The notes: generated by a model not told the origin, from the letters alone. A stretch of DNA of 8,332 nt from an uncultured Clostridia bacterium (GCA_944384865.1 CALWVC010000062.1:1-8332); one strand, 5' to 3'; counted from the stretch's first letter, positions 1 through 6,667 are shown. Translations and numbers: made by a program.

Positions 1-1
1 A

Positions 2-1120
2 GGGGAGTGGGTCTATTTTGGGATCCGCCGGTTTCGGGGCAATATCCAGATTGAAATTCTGGGGCTGTTTTTGACGACGTTCGGAATGCTGGTGGCGGCG
101 TCGGCTGCGCCGTCTTCAACGATGAAACTGTTGCTGTGCGCCGTAATCGGCATTGGCTTGTTATCTGGCTTTTGCTTTATTTTCCGCGATATTGAACTGA
201 CAATGAAGCTGCGGTATTTTGTCGCCGGCGCCACCATTTTACTGCTGGTGGTTAACTTGATTTTCGGCGAGAATCTGAACGGCGCCAGGAACTGGATCAG
301 ACTGGGATCGGTAATTTCCTTCCAACCGTCGGAGCTGATCAAATTTGCGTTTATTTTTGTGGGCGCTGCGACGTTGGAACGGCTACTGACCGCTAAAAAT
401 ATTGTATTATTTCTGGGCTTTTCCTGTTGTTGTATCGGCGCGCTGTTTTTAATGCGGGACTTTGGAACGGCGTCCATCTATTTTGTAACGATGTTGATCA
501 TCTGTTATATGCGGTCGGGGGATATCCGCCCGATCCTGGTAATTTTGGCGGTGGCGGTAGTAGGCGCCGTGGTGATCATCAATGTGATGCCTTATGTGAC
601 CAATCGGTTTGCGGCCTACAGGCATGTTTGGGAAATGGCGGCGGATCAGGGTTATCAGCAAACCAGAACCATGATTGCGATCGCCAGCGGCGGTCTGTTT
701 GGATTGGGCGGCGGCAACGGCAATCTCTATAAAGTCGCCGCGGCGGATACCGATCTGGTGTTTGGCTTTGTCTGTGAGGAATGGGGCATGATCGCTGCAT
801 TTTGTATCTGTGCCTGCTTTATTATTCTTGCGATTTACGCGTTTAAATGCACCCGGCGCACCGGTTCGGCATATTATGCAATCGCGGCCTGTGCTGCGGC
901 TGGGCTGTTTATCTTTCAGGCTTCATTAAATATTTTCGGATCTACAGACTTGTTACCGCTGACCGGCGTAACGATTCCATTTGTCAGCAACGGCGGATCC
1001 AGCATGATCGCAAGCTGGGCGTTGCTCAGTTTCATCAAGGCGATCGGGCAACAGACCGGGCAGAACGCATCTGCGCCGTCAGCGGCCCGCGGCACACGGA
1101 CAGGCCGCGCCCGCGCATAA
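2..1120 (+). CDS. SEDS-family (FtsW/RodA/SpoVE) peptidoglycan glycosyltransferase, 5' truncated by window edge
   Basis: This is a polytopic membrane enzyme that polymerises lipid II into glycan strands, working with a class B PBP. The frame is open from base 2 with no stop before the TTG at 71, and the residues before that TTG (ending GNIQIEILGLF) fit a first membrane helix. The real start therefore lies outside the window. Family signatures are clear: NGARNWIRLG followed by SFQPSELIKFAF at about 278-355, the GYQQTRTM stretch near 650, ADTDLVFGFVCEEWG at 743-787, and LTGVTIPFVSNGGSSM near 960-1005. The Asp codon at 752-754 matches the essential Asp of RodA (TDFIF motif). About nine hydrophobic segments are visible. 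The protein ends in a short Arg/Ala-rich cytosolic tail. The class B PBP gene begins 40 bases downstream, so the two are probably cotranscribed and form a polymerase-transpeptidase complex. In related clostridia and in actinobacterial rodA-pbpA loci, an FHA-domain gene often lies upstream; that part is not visible. FtsW versus RodA cannot be decided here. Confidence 0.93.
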   Translation, partial: GEWVYFGIRRFRGNIQIEILGLFLTTFGMLVAASAAPSSTMKLLLCAVIGIGLLSGFCFIFRDIELTMKLRYFVAGATILLLVVNLIFGENLNGARNWIRLGSVISFQPSELIKFAFIFVGAATLERLLTAKNIVLFLGFSCCCIGALFLMRDFGTASIYFVTMLIICYMRSGDIRPILVILAVAVVGAVVIINVMPYVTNRFAAYRHVWEMAADQGYQQTRTMIAIASGGLFGLGGGNGNLYKVAAADTDLVFGFVCEEWGMIAAFCICACFIILAIYAFKCTRRTGSAYYAIAACAAAGLFIFQASLNIFGSTDLLPLTGVTIPFVSNGGSSMIASWALLSFIKAIGQQTGQNASAPSAARGTRTGRARA

Positions 1121-1147
1121 TCGCTGATAGCTCTATAAAAAGGACAG

Positions 1148-1154
1148 AAGGGAG
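1148..1154 (+). promoter_or_regulatory. Ribosome binding site of the class B PBP gene
   Basis: AAGGGAG lies six bases before the ATG at 1161, an ideal spacing that fixes the start. It sits in the 40-base gap after the SEDS gene. No terminator or separate promoter is evident in that gap, which supports cotranscription. Confidence 0.75.
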
Positions 1155-1160
1155 ATTTCC

Positions 1161-2540
1161 ATGAAGCAAATGTCTCTGCGCGCGATCGTGATGCTGATTA
1201 TTTCCGGCGTGTTTCTTGCCGGGCTGATTGTGTTTTGCTGCTTTTATGTGACAGATGCATCTGATTGGGCGCTGTATCCCGCCAATACCCATCTGTTCAA
1301 TGACGGGCAGATTAGCCGGGCCGGGAAGATTACCGACCGCAATGGAACGGTGCTGGCGCAGACCGTAAATGGAGAGCGTATCTATAATGACAGTCGTTCG
1401 ATCCGGAAGGCCACGTTACATGCGGTGGGTGATCTGGACGGGTTTATTAAAACCGGCCTGCAAAGTCAATATCTGGGAGCACTTTGCGATTATAATTTGA
1501 TCGACGGCGTTTATCAGTTGCAGAATACTGGCAATGACCTGCAAACTACGCTGGATGCCGACGTTTGCGCGACGGCGCTTGAAGGATTGGGGAACGACGC
1601 GGGAACGGTAGGGGTTTATAATTATAAAACCGGTGAAGTGATCTGTATGGTCAGCACACCGACTTATGATATTGAAGACGCCGACGATGTACAGAAGGCC
1701 AAAGACGGCGCATACGCGGGGGTATATATCAATCGTTTTTTATCCGCCACCTATACGCCGGGATCGACCTTTAAAATTATCACTGCGGCGGCGGGTATTG
1801 ATACATTTTCAGATATTTATGAGCGTGAATATGTCTGCCAGGGCGGTGTGGAGATCGACGGCGAGTGGGTATCCTGCATGGGCTATCACGGTACACAGAC
1901 CCTCACCGAGGCGTTTGCCCACTCCTGCAATGCATATTTCAGTCAGCTTGCCGTAGATGTGGGACAGCAAAAGCTGGACGATTTTGCGCAGAAAGCCGGG
2001 TTTAATCAGTCGTTTTCGATGGACGGTATTTCGGCGGCCACCAGTTTTTTTGATATTTCCGCCACCCGTGATATTGACCTGGCCTGGGCGGGTATGGGGC
2101 AGTTTACCAATATGATGAACCCGCTGCAATATATCACCATGTTAGGCGGGATTGCCAACGGCGGCAGTACACCCAATCCTTATATGGTAGAGAGTATCAC
2201 CTCTCCGATGGGGATTCCGCTGCATATGAATCTGTTTCGCGGTTCGACGACGGTGTTTGACAGTAAGATCTGCACCGAAGTAACCGAGCTGATGCGTAAT
2301 GCGGTGAAAAATAATTACGGAACCTGGCGGTTCCCGGGGCTGGATGTGTGTGCAAAGTCCGGTACGGCCGAGGTTGGTGAAGATCAAACGCCGCATTCGG
2401 TATTTGTAGGATTTACGACGGATGAAGAGTTACCGCTGGCTTTTGTCGTATTGGTAGAACACGGCGGCGCGGGCAGTTCCCGGGCTTGTAATATTGCGGC
2501 CTCGGTTTTACAGTCTGCCAGAGAGCATGTGGTGTTTTAA
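1161..2540 (+). CDS. Class B penicillin-binding protein (PbpA-like D,D-transpeptidase)
   Basis: This membrane-anchored transpeptidase crosslinks peptidoglycan stem peptides on the outer face of the membrane. It has 459 residues, with a single N-terminal membrane anchor at about 7-30 and a small pedestal region at about 40-125 containing GKITDRNGTVLA. The transpeptidase domain spans about 145-455. All three active-site motifs are present: STFK at 202-205 (nucleophile Ser202, Lys205), SCN at 255-257, and KSGT at 399-402. The protein is shorter than typical PBP2/PBP3 (550-700 residues), lacks PASTA domains and has a reduced pedestal. This resembles actinobacterial PbpA and its clostridial relatives, which are encoded next to a SEDS gene just as here. 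The SEDS protein directly upstream is the likely partner polymerase. Whether the pair serves division, elongation or sporulation cannot be told from the sequence. The beta-lactam target motifs look intact. Confidence 0.95.
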   Translation: MKQMSLRAIVMLIISGVFLAGLIVFCCFYVTDASDWALYPANTHLFNDGQISRAGKITDRNGTVLAQTVNGERIYNDSRSIRKATLHAVGDLDGFIKTGLQSQYLGALCDYNLIDGVYQLQNTGNDLQTTLDADVCATALEGLGNDAGTVGVYNYKTGEVICMVSTPTYDIEDADDVQKAKDGAYAGVYINRFLSATYTPGSTFKIITAAAGIDTFSDIYEREYVCQGGVEIDGEWVSCMGYHGTQTLTEAFAHSCNAYFSQLAVDVGQQKLDDFAQKAGFNQSFSMDGISAATSFFDISATRDIDLAWAGMGQFTNMMNPLQYITMLGGIANGGSTPNPYMVESITSPMGIPLHMNLFRGSTTVFDSKICTEVTELMRNAVKNNYGTWRFPGLDVCAKSGTAEVGEDQTPHSVFVGFTTDEELPLAFVVLVEHGGAGSSRACNIAASVLQSAREHVVF

Positions 2541-2692
2541 AAGTACAGGTTGTTTACATGCCGCAATATAAGAACTGCGGCCGGGCGGTAAATTTCTGAG
2601 AATAACAGTTTTTGCTCTGAGGTGGCAGCCTGATAGAGGATGTTATTGTGTTGGTCGTTTGATGCTGTGCGCGTTTAAAGCATATAAATATT
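2541..2692. other. Intergenic spacer after the PBP gene, no gene seen
   Basis: No credible coding frame is present. A 6-bp inverted repeat (GCCGCA at 2560-2565, TGCGGC at 2576-2581, 10-base loop) follows the PBP stop but has no T-run, so it is at most a weak mRNA 3'-end structure. The real terminator comes next, at 2693. Confidence 0.5.
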
Positions 2693-2735
2693 ATAAGCCG
2701 AAAGGGAAAACATCTGTTCCCTTTCGGCTTATTTT
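2693..2735 (+). terminator. Strong Rho-independent terminator of the SEDS-PBP unit
   Basis: The arms are a perfect 16-bp inverted repeat: ATAAGCCGAAAGGGAA at 2693-2708 and TTCCCTTTCGGCTTAT at 2717-2732. The loop is eight bases, and the right arm runs into TTTT at 2732-2735. It lies about 150 bases past the PBP stop. The left flank is A/T-rich, so it may also act on transcripts arriving on the minus strand. Confidence 0.9.
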
Positions 2736-2768
2736 GGATCATTTATGCGTGGAAATACCCCCGGGTCT

Positions 2769-2802
2769 ACTGATATGGTAAAAAGATAGTAGACACAAGA
2801 AG
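2769..2802 (+). repeat. Left terminal inverted repeat of the IS3 remnant
   Basis: Aligned without gaps to the reverse complement of 3516-3549, 25 of 34 bases match. The best block is AGTAGACA at 2788-2795. Together with GTCTACT at 2765-2771, this end can also fold on itself through a 7-bp stem. Confidence 0.75.
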
Positions 2803-2817
2803 TCTGCTAGATGTATA

Positions 2818-2823
2818 AGGAGG
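2818..2823 (+). promoter_or_regulatory. Ribosome binding site of IS orfA
   Basis: A consensus AGGAGG sits eight bases before the ATA at 2832. It marks the ancestral orfA start although the codon there is no longer a normal initiator. Confidence 0.7.
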
Positions 2824-2831
2824 CAATATAA

Positions 2832-3125
2832 ATAGGAAACCCGAAAGGGAAACGAAAGCGATATTATTCAAAGGGTGAGAACGTAAAAATCGCAAAGCGT
2901 GTAATTGAGTGGCAGAGCAGTAAAGAAGTAAGCCGGGAGGCGGGGATTAACGCTCGTCTGATTCACGAATGGGTAAGTTTGTATCTGGAGCAAGGAGAAT
3001 CAGCACTCGAAAACAAACGGAAACCAGGGGATCCATTGTGTCGATATGCAAATAAAAAAGATATGAGTGGAGTTGAACAGCTTCGGTATGAATCAGCCAA
3101 AGCGGAATTGGAGTTGGCAAAATAA
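2832..3125 (+). pseudogene. IS3-family OrfA (HTH transposase subunit), start codon ATG-to-ATA
   Basis: The frame encodes 97 residues beginning IGNPKGKRKRYYSK. It has a helix-turn-helix region at about 29-50 (SSKEVSREAGINARLIHEWV), then the characteristic ALENKRKPGDPL at 59-69, and a C-terminal charged helix containing VEQLRYESAKAELELAK. This is the OrfA pattern of clostridial IS3 elements, in which the protein binds the ends and orfB supplies catalysis, normally by -1 frameshifting. The AGGAGG site points at codon 1, which reads ATA. The first in-frame ATG falls at about residue 78, so efficient translation is unlikely. The leucine-zipper segment is cut short by TAA at 3123, earlier than in intact relatives, where the reading continues towards KVYEAERRCGQQKH. 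Confidence 0.75.
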
Positions 3126-3500
3126 AAGAAAGTATACGAGGCGGAAAGGAGGTGCGGCCAACAAAAGCATTAAAGCGATATTGCTTTTCTCAAATAGATC
3201 GGTTATACCGTAGATTTTCTGTGGATTGGTTATGTGAACTGTTTTGTGTTTCTCGCAGCGCGGATACTACAAGTGAAAAAAGAGGGAACAAAAACCGAAC
3301 AGATACCAGATCTCGCAGCAGCTTCTAGATCAGCAGATTGCTATTTGCATGAAGAACATCAGCGCTGGTTAGCGAGCTTTAAATGCACGGTTGAAGATGA
3401 AAACCGGCTGGGTAGTATGCGATTTGAGCGTAATGATATTGACAATATCACAAGCTGCATTACAAAAGCCCCGTTCAGTTTAGAATTGAACAAGGCTTTC
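3126..3500 (+). pseudogene. IS3-family OrfB transposase remnant (frameshifted, truncated, no DDE domain)
   Basis: Pieces of a transposase N-terminal half appear in different frames. KKVYEAERRCGQQKH follows the orfA stop. WLCELFCVSRS is read from 3227, and its continuation GYYK at 3262-3273 is in another frame; together these restore the family HTH motif VSRSGYYK. HEEHQRW near 3350 is followed in a third frame by LNARLKMKTG, restoring the RWLNAxIRxxTG pattern seen in these OrfB proteins. In-frame stops occur after QQKH and after AFLK. Nothing resembling the rve/DDE catalytic core (about 150 residues) is left before the right end, so an internal deletion removed it. The 3' limit given is approximate. 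Confidence 0.7.
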
Positions 3501-3515
3501 GCTAAACCTTTTTGG

Positions 3516-3549
3516 CTTTTTCTGTCTACTGTCTATTGACTTTTGCAGT
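3516..3549 (-). repeat. Right terminal inverted repeat of the IS3 remnant
   Basis: The reverse complement matches 2769-2802 at 25 of 34 positions, including the shared core (TGTCTACT at 3523-3530 on the + strand). It ends 27 bases before the GH5 stop codon. Confidence 0.75.
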
Positions 3550-3575
3550 TCTACCGGGGGTTTTGATTTACCTGC

Positions 3576-4739
3576 TTATAAACCGGAGGTGCAGGCAGAA
3601 ATAAAAGCATTCAGCACATCCGTGTGTTCCCAGGCTTGTGTTTGGCGGTTTAACAGACCAAAGCTTTCGCCTTCACTGCCAAAAAGTCCGTTATCCCACC
3701 AGAAGCACTTGACCCCGTATGCATAAGCTGTGCCGCCAAAGTGCGTCGCCCATTTGATACGTTCTGGATCATTATTTTTAAAAACGGCGCCGCATTCACC
3801 CATAATGACCGGCACGCCCTTGTCAATAAACTCCGTTTTCAGCCGGGAGAACAGCGTCTCCAGTTCGCTCTGGTTAGCGGTGGGATCATAGGTGGTGGTA
3901 TCGCCCCAGGAAAAGGCGAAATCGCCGGGCGTATAAGCGTGTACCGATATCAGCAGACGGTCGTCCTCCGGCAGGCGCATACCCCAAACGGCAGTCGCGC
4001 CAACCGAAGCGGCGTAAGTTGGAACCATCAGAAATCGGGTTTGATTGTTTCCGCCGGTTGCCCGTACCGTTTCCACAAACGCTGCGTTCAATTCATTTAC
4101 ATAAGCTACGGTTTCGGTGGCGCCGGTCCAGTCACCGGCGGTATGCACCTCGTTCATGCCCTCAAAAATGAGTTTTTCATCATATTCCTCGAAATAGTCG
4201 GCAATCTGTGTCCAGACCGCTTTGAATTTGGCGAAAATATCCGCGCGGTGCGATTCGTCCGGAATCAGCCATGCACCGTTGTCATACCCGTCTTCGCCGC
4301 CGTCATGATGGATATTGATAATCGTATACAAATCGTTTGAGATCGCATAATCCACCACCTCTTTGACCCGGGCCAGCCACTGAGCGTTGATCGTATAATC
4401 CGGCGCGTCGCCAATAAACGCCCGCCAGGTTACGGGAATGCGCACGGCATTGAAGCCCTTGGCCTTGACAGTCTGAAAAGTCTGTGCTGTGGTATATGGA
4501 TTCCCCCAGCCGGTTTCAGCGGTAGCAGGATCGGTGCCGGGCACATCCAGTGTGTTGCCCAGGTTCCATCCGACTTTGATATTGGAGGCAAACTGCATTG
4601 CAGCGGACGCCGCCGGATTCTGTGCAGTGGTCTCGGTTTGGTTCACAGTCGTTTCCGTTACGGCGCCGGGATCTGCCGAACAGGAGACGCAGAAAAACAG
4701 AAAACACAGCAACATCACAGAAAGGATCGCTTTTTTCAT
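3576..4739 (-). CDS. GH5 endo-beta-glucanase (cellulase-type), predicted lipoprotein
   Basis: This extracellular glycoside hydrolase probably cleaves beta-1,4-glucan or xyloglucan chains. It has 387 residues. A signal peptide (MKKAILSV..., hydrophobic to residue 18) ends at Cys20, a probable lipidation site although the -3 position is Cys rather than Leu. A Thr/Ala-rich linker follows, at about 23-47. The catalytic barrel runs from about 50 to 385: KVGWNLGNTLD at 55-65, ETGWGNPYTT at 75-84, Arg100 in VRIPVTW, INIHHD at 141-146, FEGMNEV at 192-198 with acid/base Glu197, VHAYTP at 266-271, MGECGA at 313-318 with nucleophile Glu315, and FWWDNG at 346-351. The pattern resembles subfamily GH5_4. 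There is no carbohydrate-binding or dockerin domain. The ATG at 4739 was chosen over one 69 bases upstream because the signal peptide starts there and GGGG lies eight bases before it. The stop lies 16 bases from the split terminator. Confidence 0.93.
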   Translation of the reverse strand: MKKAILSVMLLCFLFFCVSCSADPGAVTETTVNQTETTAQNPAASAAMQFASNIKVGWNLGNTLDVPGTDPATAETGWGNPYTTAQTFQTVKAKGFNAVRIPVTWRAFIGDAPDYTINAQWLARVKEVVDYAISNDLYTIINIHHDGGEDGYDNGAWLIPDESHRADIFAKFKAVWTQIADYFEEYDEKLIFEGMNEVHTAGDWTGATETVAYVNELNAAFVETVRATGGNNQTRFLMVPTYAASVGATAVWGMRLPEDDRLLISVHAYTPGDFAFSWGDTTTYDPTANQSELETLFSRLKTEFIDKGVPVIMGECGAVFKNNDPERIKWATHFGGTAYAYGVKCFWWDNGLFGSEGESFGLLNRQTQAWEHTDVLNAFISACTSGL

Positions 4740-4771
4740 GGGAACAGCCCCTTTGTCAAAATGGTAACTAT

Positions 4772-4799
4772 ATTGTATCATCATTTTTCCACAAAGCAA
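4772..4799 (-). promoter_or_regulatory. Predicted sigma-A promoter of the GH5 gene
   Basis: On the minus strand, TTGCTT (-35, 4794-4799) and TACAAT (-10, 4772-4777) are separated by 16 bases. The -10 lies 32 bases before the ATG, giving a 5' leader of about 25 bases. This suggests the GH5 gene can be transcribed independently of the symporter gene upstream. I saw no catabolite-repression (cre-like) operator. Confidence 0.55.
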
Positions 4800-4869
4800 T
4801 ACAGACAAGGTGTAGAAATTTTAAGCTGTTCTTTAGAGCTTTTGCCTGAAAATTACGAGTTTTATGTCA

Positions 4870-6381
4870 TCAATACGCCGAATTGTAAAATTCTGTTTGC
4901 TTTAGCGTAGACCTGGATGTTCCCCATGTGACTGCGGCGCATACGCCTAACGACAACAGCATAGCGGCGCAGGCAAACTGTGGGCCCATGGCCGCCAGCT
5001 GTTCGGTGATGCCGAATATCCCCGTGTTTTGATGGGGAAACAGATTGATCAGCATGGACCCGGCCGGGACAAAAGCAGTGATAAATCCTGTTAAGACTGC
5101 GGCCCAGGCCGCTTTGCGGGTGACCCGTTTCCAATAAAGCGCCAGCAAATAGGGCGCTAAAAACGAACCGGATAAAATCCCCCAGGAATAGGACATCATA
5201 TCCAAAATGGGCGTGTCGGTATTTGCGATGATATAGGAGGCGGCAACAAACAACAGGCAAAGAACTTTGGTTAATATCGCGCCGGAGCGTTCATTGAATT
5301 TTTTGGAATTGGGCATGATTAAGTCTATCGACAGCGTTGTGGAGGCAGACAATGTGATAGAAGACAGCGTGGATACCGACGCGGCGATCAGCAATACCAG
5401 AACCACGCCCAACAGCACGGCCGGCAAATTGGCCTGCACCAGCATGTTGGGAACAATATAATCCTTACCGCCGGCAGGCAGCGTGTCTGCGAAAAACAGA
5501 TGGGAGAGCGAGCCGATGAAATAGCCGCCACCCGCTACCAGCAACGAGAAAAATGTAGAAATAGAAGTGCCACGTTTGACCTCACGATCATCCTTGATGC
5601 CATAATACTTGTGAATCATCTGCGGCAGCCCCCAGGTTCCAAAACTGGTCATCAATACAGTGGCGATCAGTGAGATGGCGCTGTCAGTGCGCAGCGGCGC
5701 CATACCATGCTGCTGCATATAATCCCAAAGACGGCTCAGCCCACCGTCAGATACCGCGGGGGCACGCATGACGAAGATGATCAATAATACGATACCCACC
5801 ATCATAATGATGCCCTGAATAAAATCAGCTTTCAGCGCAGCCAGATAACCGCCTAAAACCAGAATAACCGCGCTGGCAACGGCAATTACCACCATGCAGA
5901 CCCGCTCGTCGATATTCAACAACACCGAACAGACCGAGGTCAGCCCCTTATATACCGATGCGGAATAGGGAAGCAGAAAAATATAGATCACCGCCGCCGA
6001 AAAATATTTCAGACGGGTGCTGTCATAGCGGGCGCTGAAAAACTGGGGCATGGTTTTCAAATTGAGGCGGGTAGCGATATCCCGTGTGCGCCGAGCCAGC
6101 ACTTTCCAGGCCAGCCAGGTGCCAAAGACCGCGTTTCCGATGCCGGCGGCGATAGCCCATAATCCAAACGACCACCCGGTATTACCGGCATAGCCGATAA
6201 ACATGACTGCTGAAAAATAAGCGGTGCCATAACTGAGCGCCGAGATCCAGGCGCCGGCGTTTCGCCCGCCAACGGTAAAAGATGACAGGGTAGAGGCGTT
6301 TTGTTTGTTTAAAATACCGGTGACGACCATAAATATAACGTATACGCCGATGGTAATCCAGATGATTGCAGAAGTATCCAA
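4870..6381 (-). CDS. Sodium:solute symporter family (SSS, PutP-like) permease
   Basis: This integral membrane protein of 503 residues with about 13 predicted helices (LeuT fold) imports a small solute together with Na+. The N-terminal helix is at about 5-22. The SSS core begins with FTVGGRNAGAWISALSYGTA at 35-54. GGYLAALKADFIQG at 177-190 corresponds to the family signature. AASVSTLSS at 333-341 carries Ser337-Thr338, equivalent to the Na+-site Ser-Thr pair of E. coli PutP. The substrate cannot be predicted; relatives carry proline, pantothenate, sugars or carboxylates. I chose the TTG at 6379-6381 rather than the in-frame GTG at 6397-6399, because AGGGGAG sits seven bases before the TTG while the GTG has no ribosome site and lies almost on top of that sequence. 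The GH5 gene follows 130 bases downstream on the same strand but has its own promoter. Confidence 0.92.
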   Translation of the reverse strand: MDTSAIIWITIGVYVIFMVVTGILNKQNASTLSSFTVGGRNAGAWISALSYGTAYFSAVMFIGYAGNTGWSFGLWAIAAGIGNAVFGTWLAWKVLARRTRDIATRLNLKTMPQFFSARYDSTRLKYFSAAVIYIFLLPYSASVYKGLTSVCSVLLNIDERVCMVVIAVASAVILVLGGYLAALKADFIQGIIMMVGIVLLIIFVMRAPAVSDGGLSRLWDYMQQHGMAPLRTDSAISLIATVLMTSFGTWGLPQMIHKYYGIKDDREVKRGTSISTFFSLLVAGGGYFIGSLSHLFFADTLPAGGKDYIVPNMLVQANLPAVLLGVVLVLLIAASVSTLSSITLSASTTLSIDLIMPNSKKFNERSGAILTKVLCLLFVAASYIIANTDTPILDMMSYSWGILSGSFLAPYLLALYWKRVTRKAAWAAVLTGFITAFVPAGSMLINLFPHQNTGIFGITEQLAAMGPQFACAAMLLSLGVCAAVTWGTSRSTLKQTEFYNSAY

Positions 6382-6388
6382 CCTGTTT

Positions 6389-6395
6389 CTCCCCT
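6389..6395 (-). promoter_or_regulatory. Ribosome binding site that sets a TTG start for the symporter
   Basis: AGGGGAG on the minus strand is seven bases from TTG at 6379-6381. It decides between TTG and the upstream GTG. Confidence 0.7.
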
Positions 6396-6440
6396 TCACT
6401 TTATTGCTTTAAAGTTGCGTGACACTAAAGCGTCGTAACA

Positions 6441-6469
6441 ATTAAAACATATTTTTTGTCGAAAGTCAA
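6441..6469 (-). promoter_or_regulatory. Predicted promoter of the symporter gene (extended -10)
   Basis: On the minus strand, TTGACT (-35, 6464-6469) and TTTAAT (-10, 6441-6446) are spaced by 17 bases, with a TGT before the -10 that fits an extended -10. The predicted leader is about 50 bases to the TTG start. Confidence 0.65.
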
Positions 6470-6638
6470 TTGTTTTTTATATCATTTTCGCGTGGAAAAT
6501 ACTGTTTACTGTTGGTGTGTTTTTGCATTACCGGTGCCACAGATGTGCGGTAGTCGAGCAGGATTACTGTTCGTGGGTCGAAACATTCGATGATTGTAGA
6601 TTTTTAGGAATAAAGCGGTAAAATCTAATATCTTTTTC

Positions 6639-6667
6639 TTGCTATTATTATAAAAATATTGTAGAAT
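6639..6667 (+). promoter_or_regulatory. Predicted promoter of the Nudix/zinc-ribbon operon
   Basis: TTGCTA (-35, 6639-6644), a 17-base A/T-rich spacer, and TAGAAT (-10, 6662-6667). Transcription would start near 6674, leaving a leader of about 120 bases. In that leader GTCCCG (6692-6697) can pair with CGGGAC (6766-6771) just before the ribosome site. I see no recognised riboswitch or T-box motif. Confidence 0.55.

Larger units (their letters stand above)
2769..3549 (+). mobile_element. Degenerate, internally deleted IS3-family insertion sequence
   Basis: The remnant is about 780 bp, against roughly 1.2-1.5 kb for intact family members. Its ends form an imperfect terminal inverted repeat. Between them lie an orfA-type HTH gene with an AGGAGG ribosome site and scattered pieces of orfB in several frames. 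The DDE integrase domain is missing, so the element cannot make its own transposase. The outer boundary is uncertain by about two bases. ACTG...CAGT ends give a TCT target duplication (2766-2768 and 3550-3552). The longer direct repeat TCTAC (2766-2770 and 3550-3554) is equally compatible. The TG...CA ends usual for IS3 occur at 2771-2772 and 3546-3547. Confidence 0.8.
2758..3560. terminator. Ancestral terminator hairpin split by the IS insertion
   Basis: CCCCCGG at 2758-2764 and CCGGGGG at 3554-3560 are perfect inverted arms lying just outside the IS ends. The right arm is followed by TTTTGATTT. Removing the element and one copy of the repeated TCTAC gives CCCCCGGGTCTACCGGGGG: a 7-bp G+C stem, a five-base loop and a T-tract, the form of an intrinsic terminator. 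It would have sat 16 bases past the stop of the minus-strand GH5 gene and about 25 bases past the 2693-2735 terminator, between two convergent genes. With the arms now about 790 bases apart it is unlikely to work. The T-tract favours the + strand; on the minus strand the run after the stem is only TATTT. Confidence 0.6.

Noticed and set aside
2554..2742. Small minus-strand frame across the PBP terminator
   Set aside because: It would start inside the terminator hairpin and encodes a low-complexity polypeptide with no recognisable features.
3234..3539. Plus-strand open frame of 101 codons starting MNCFVFLAAR
   Set aside because: It has no ribosome binding site and stitches together out-of-frame pieces of the decayed IS orfB plus the IS right end. 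It is a chance reading, not a gene.
4740..4808. Upstream ATG start (position 4808) for the GH5 gene
   Set aside because: It would put 23 polar residues ahead of a clear lipoprotein signal peptide and would overlap the predicted promoter.
4800..4869. Terminator after the symporter gene
   Set aside because: AAGCT/AGCTT gives only a 5-bp A/T-containing stem and no T-run follows it on the minus strand.
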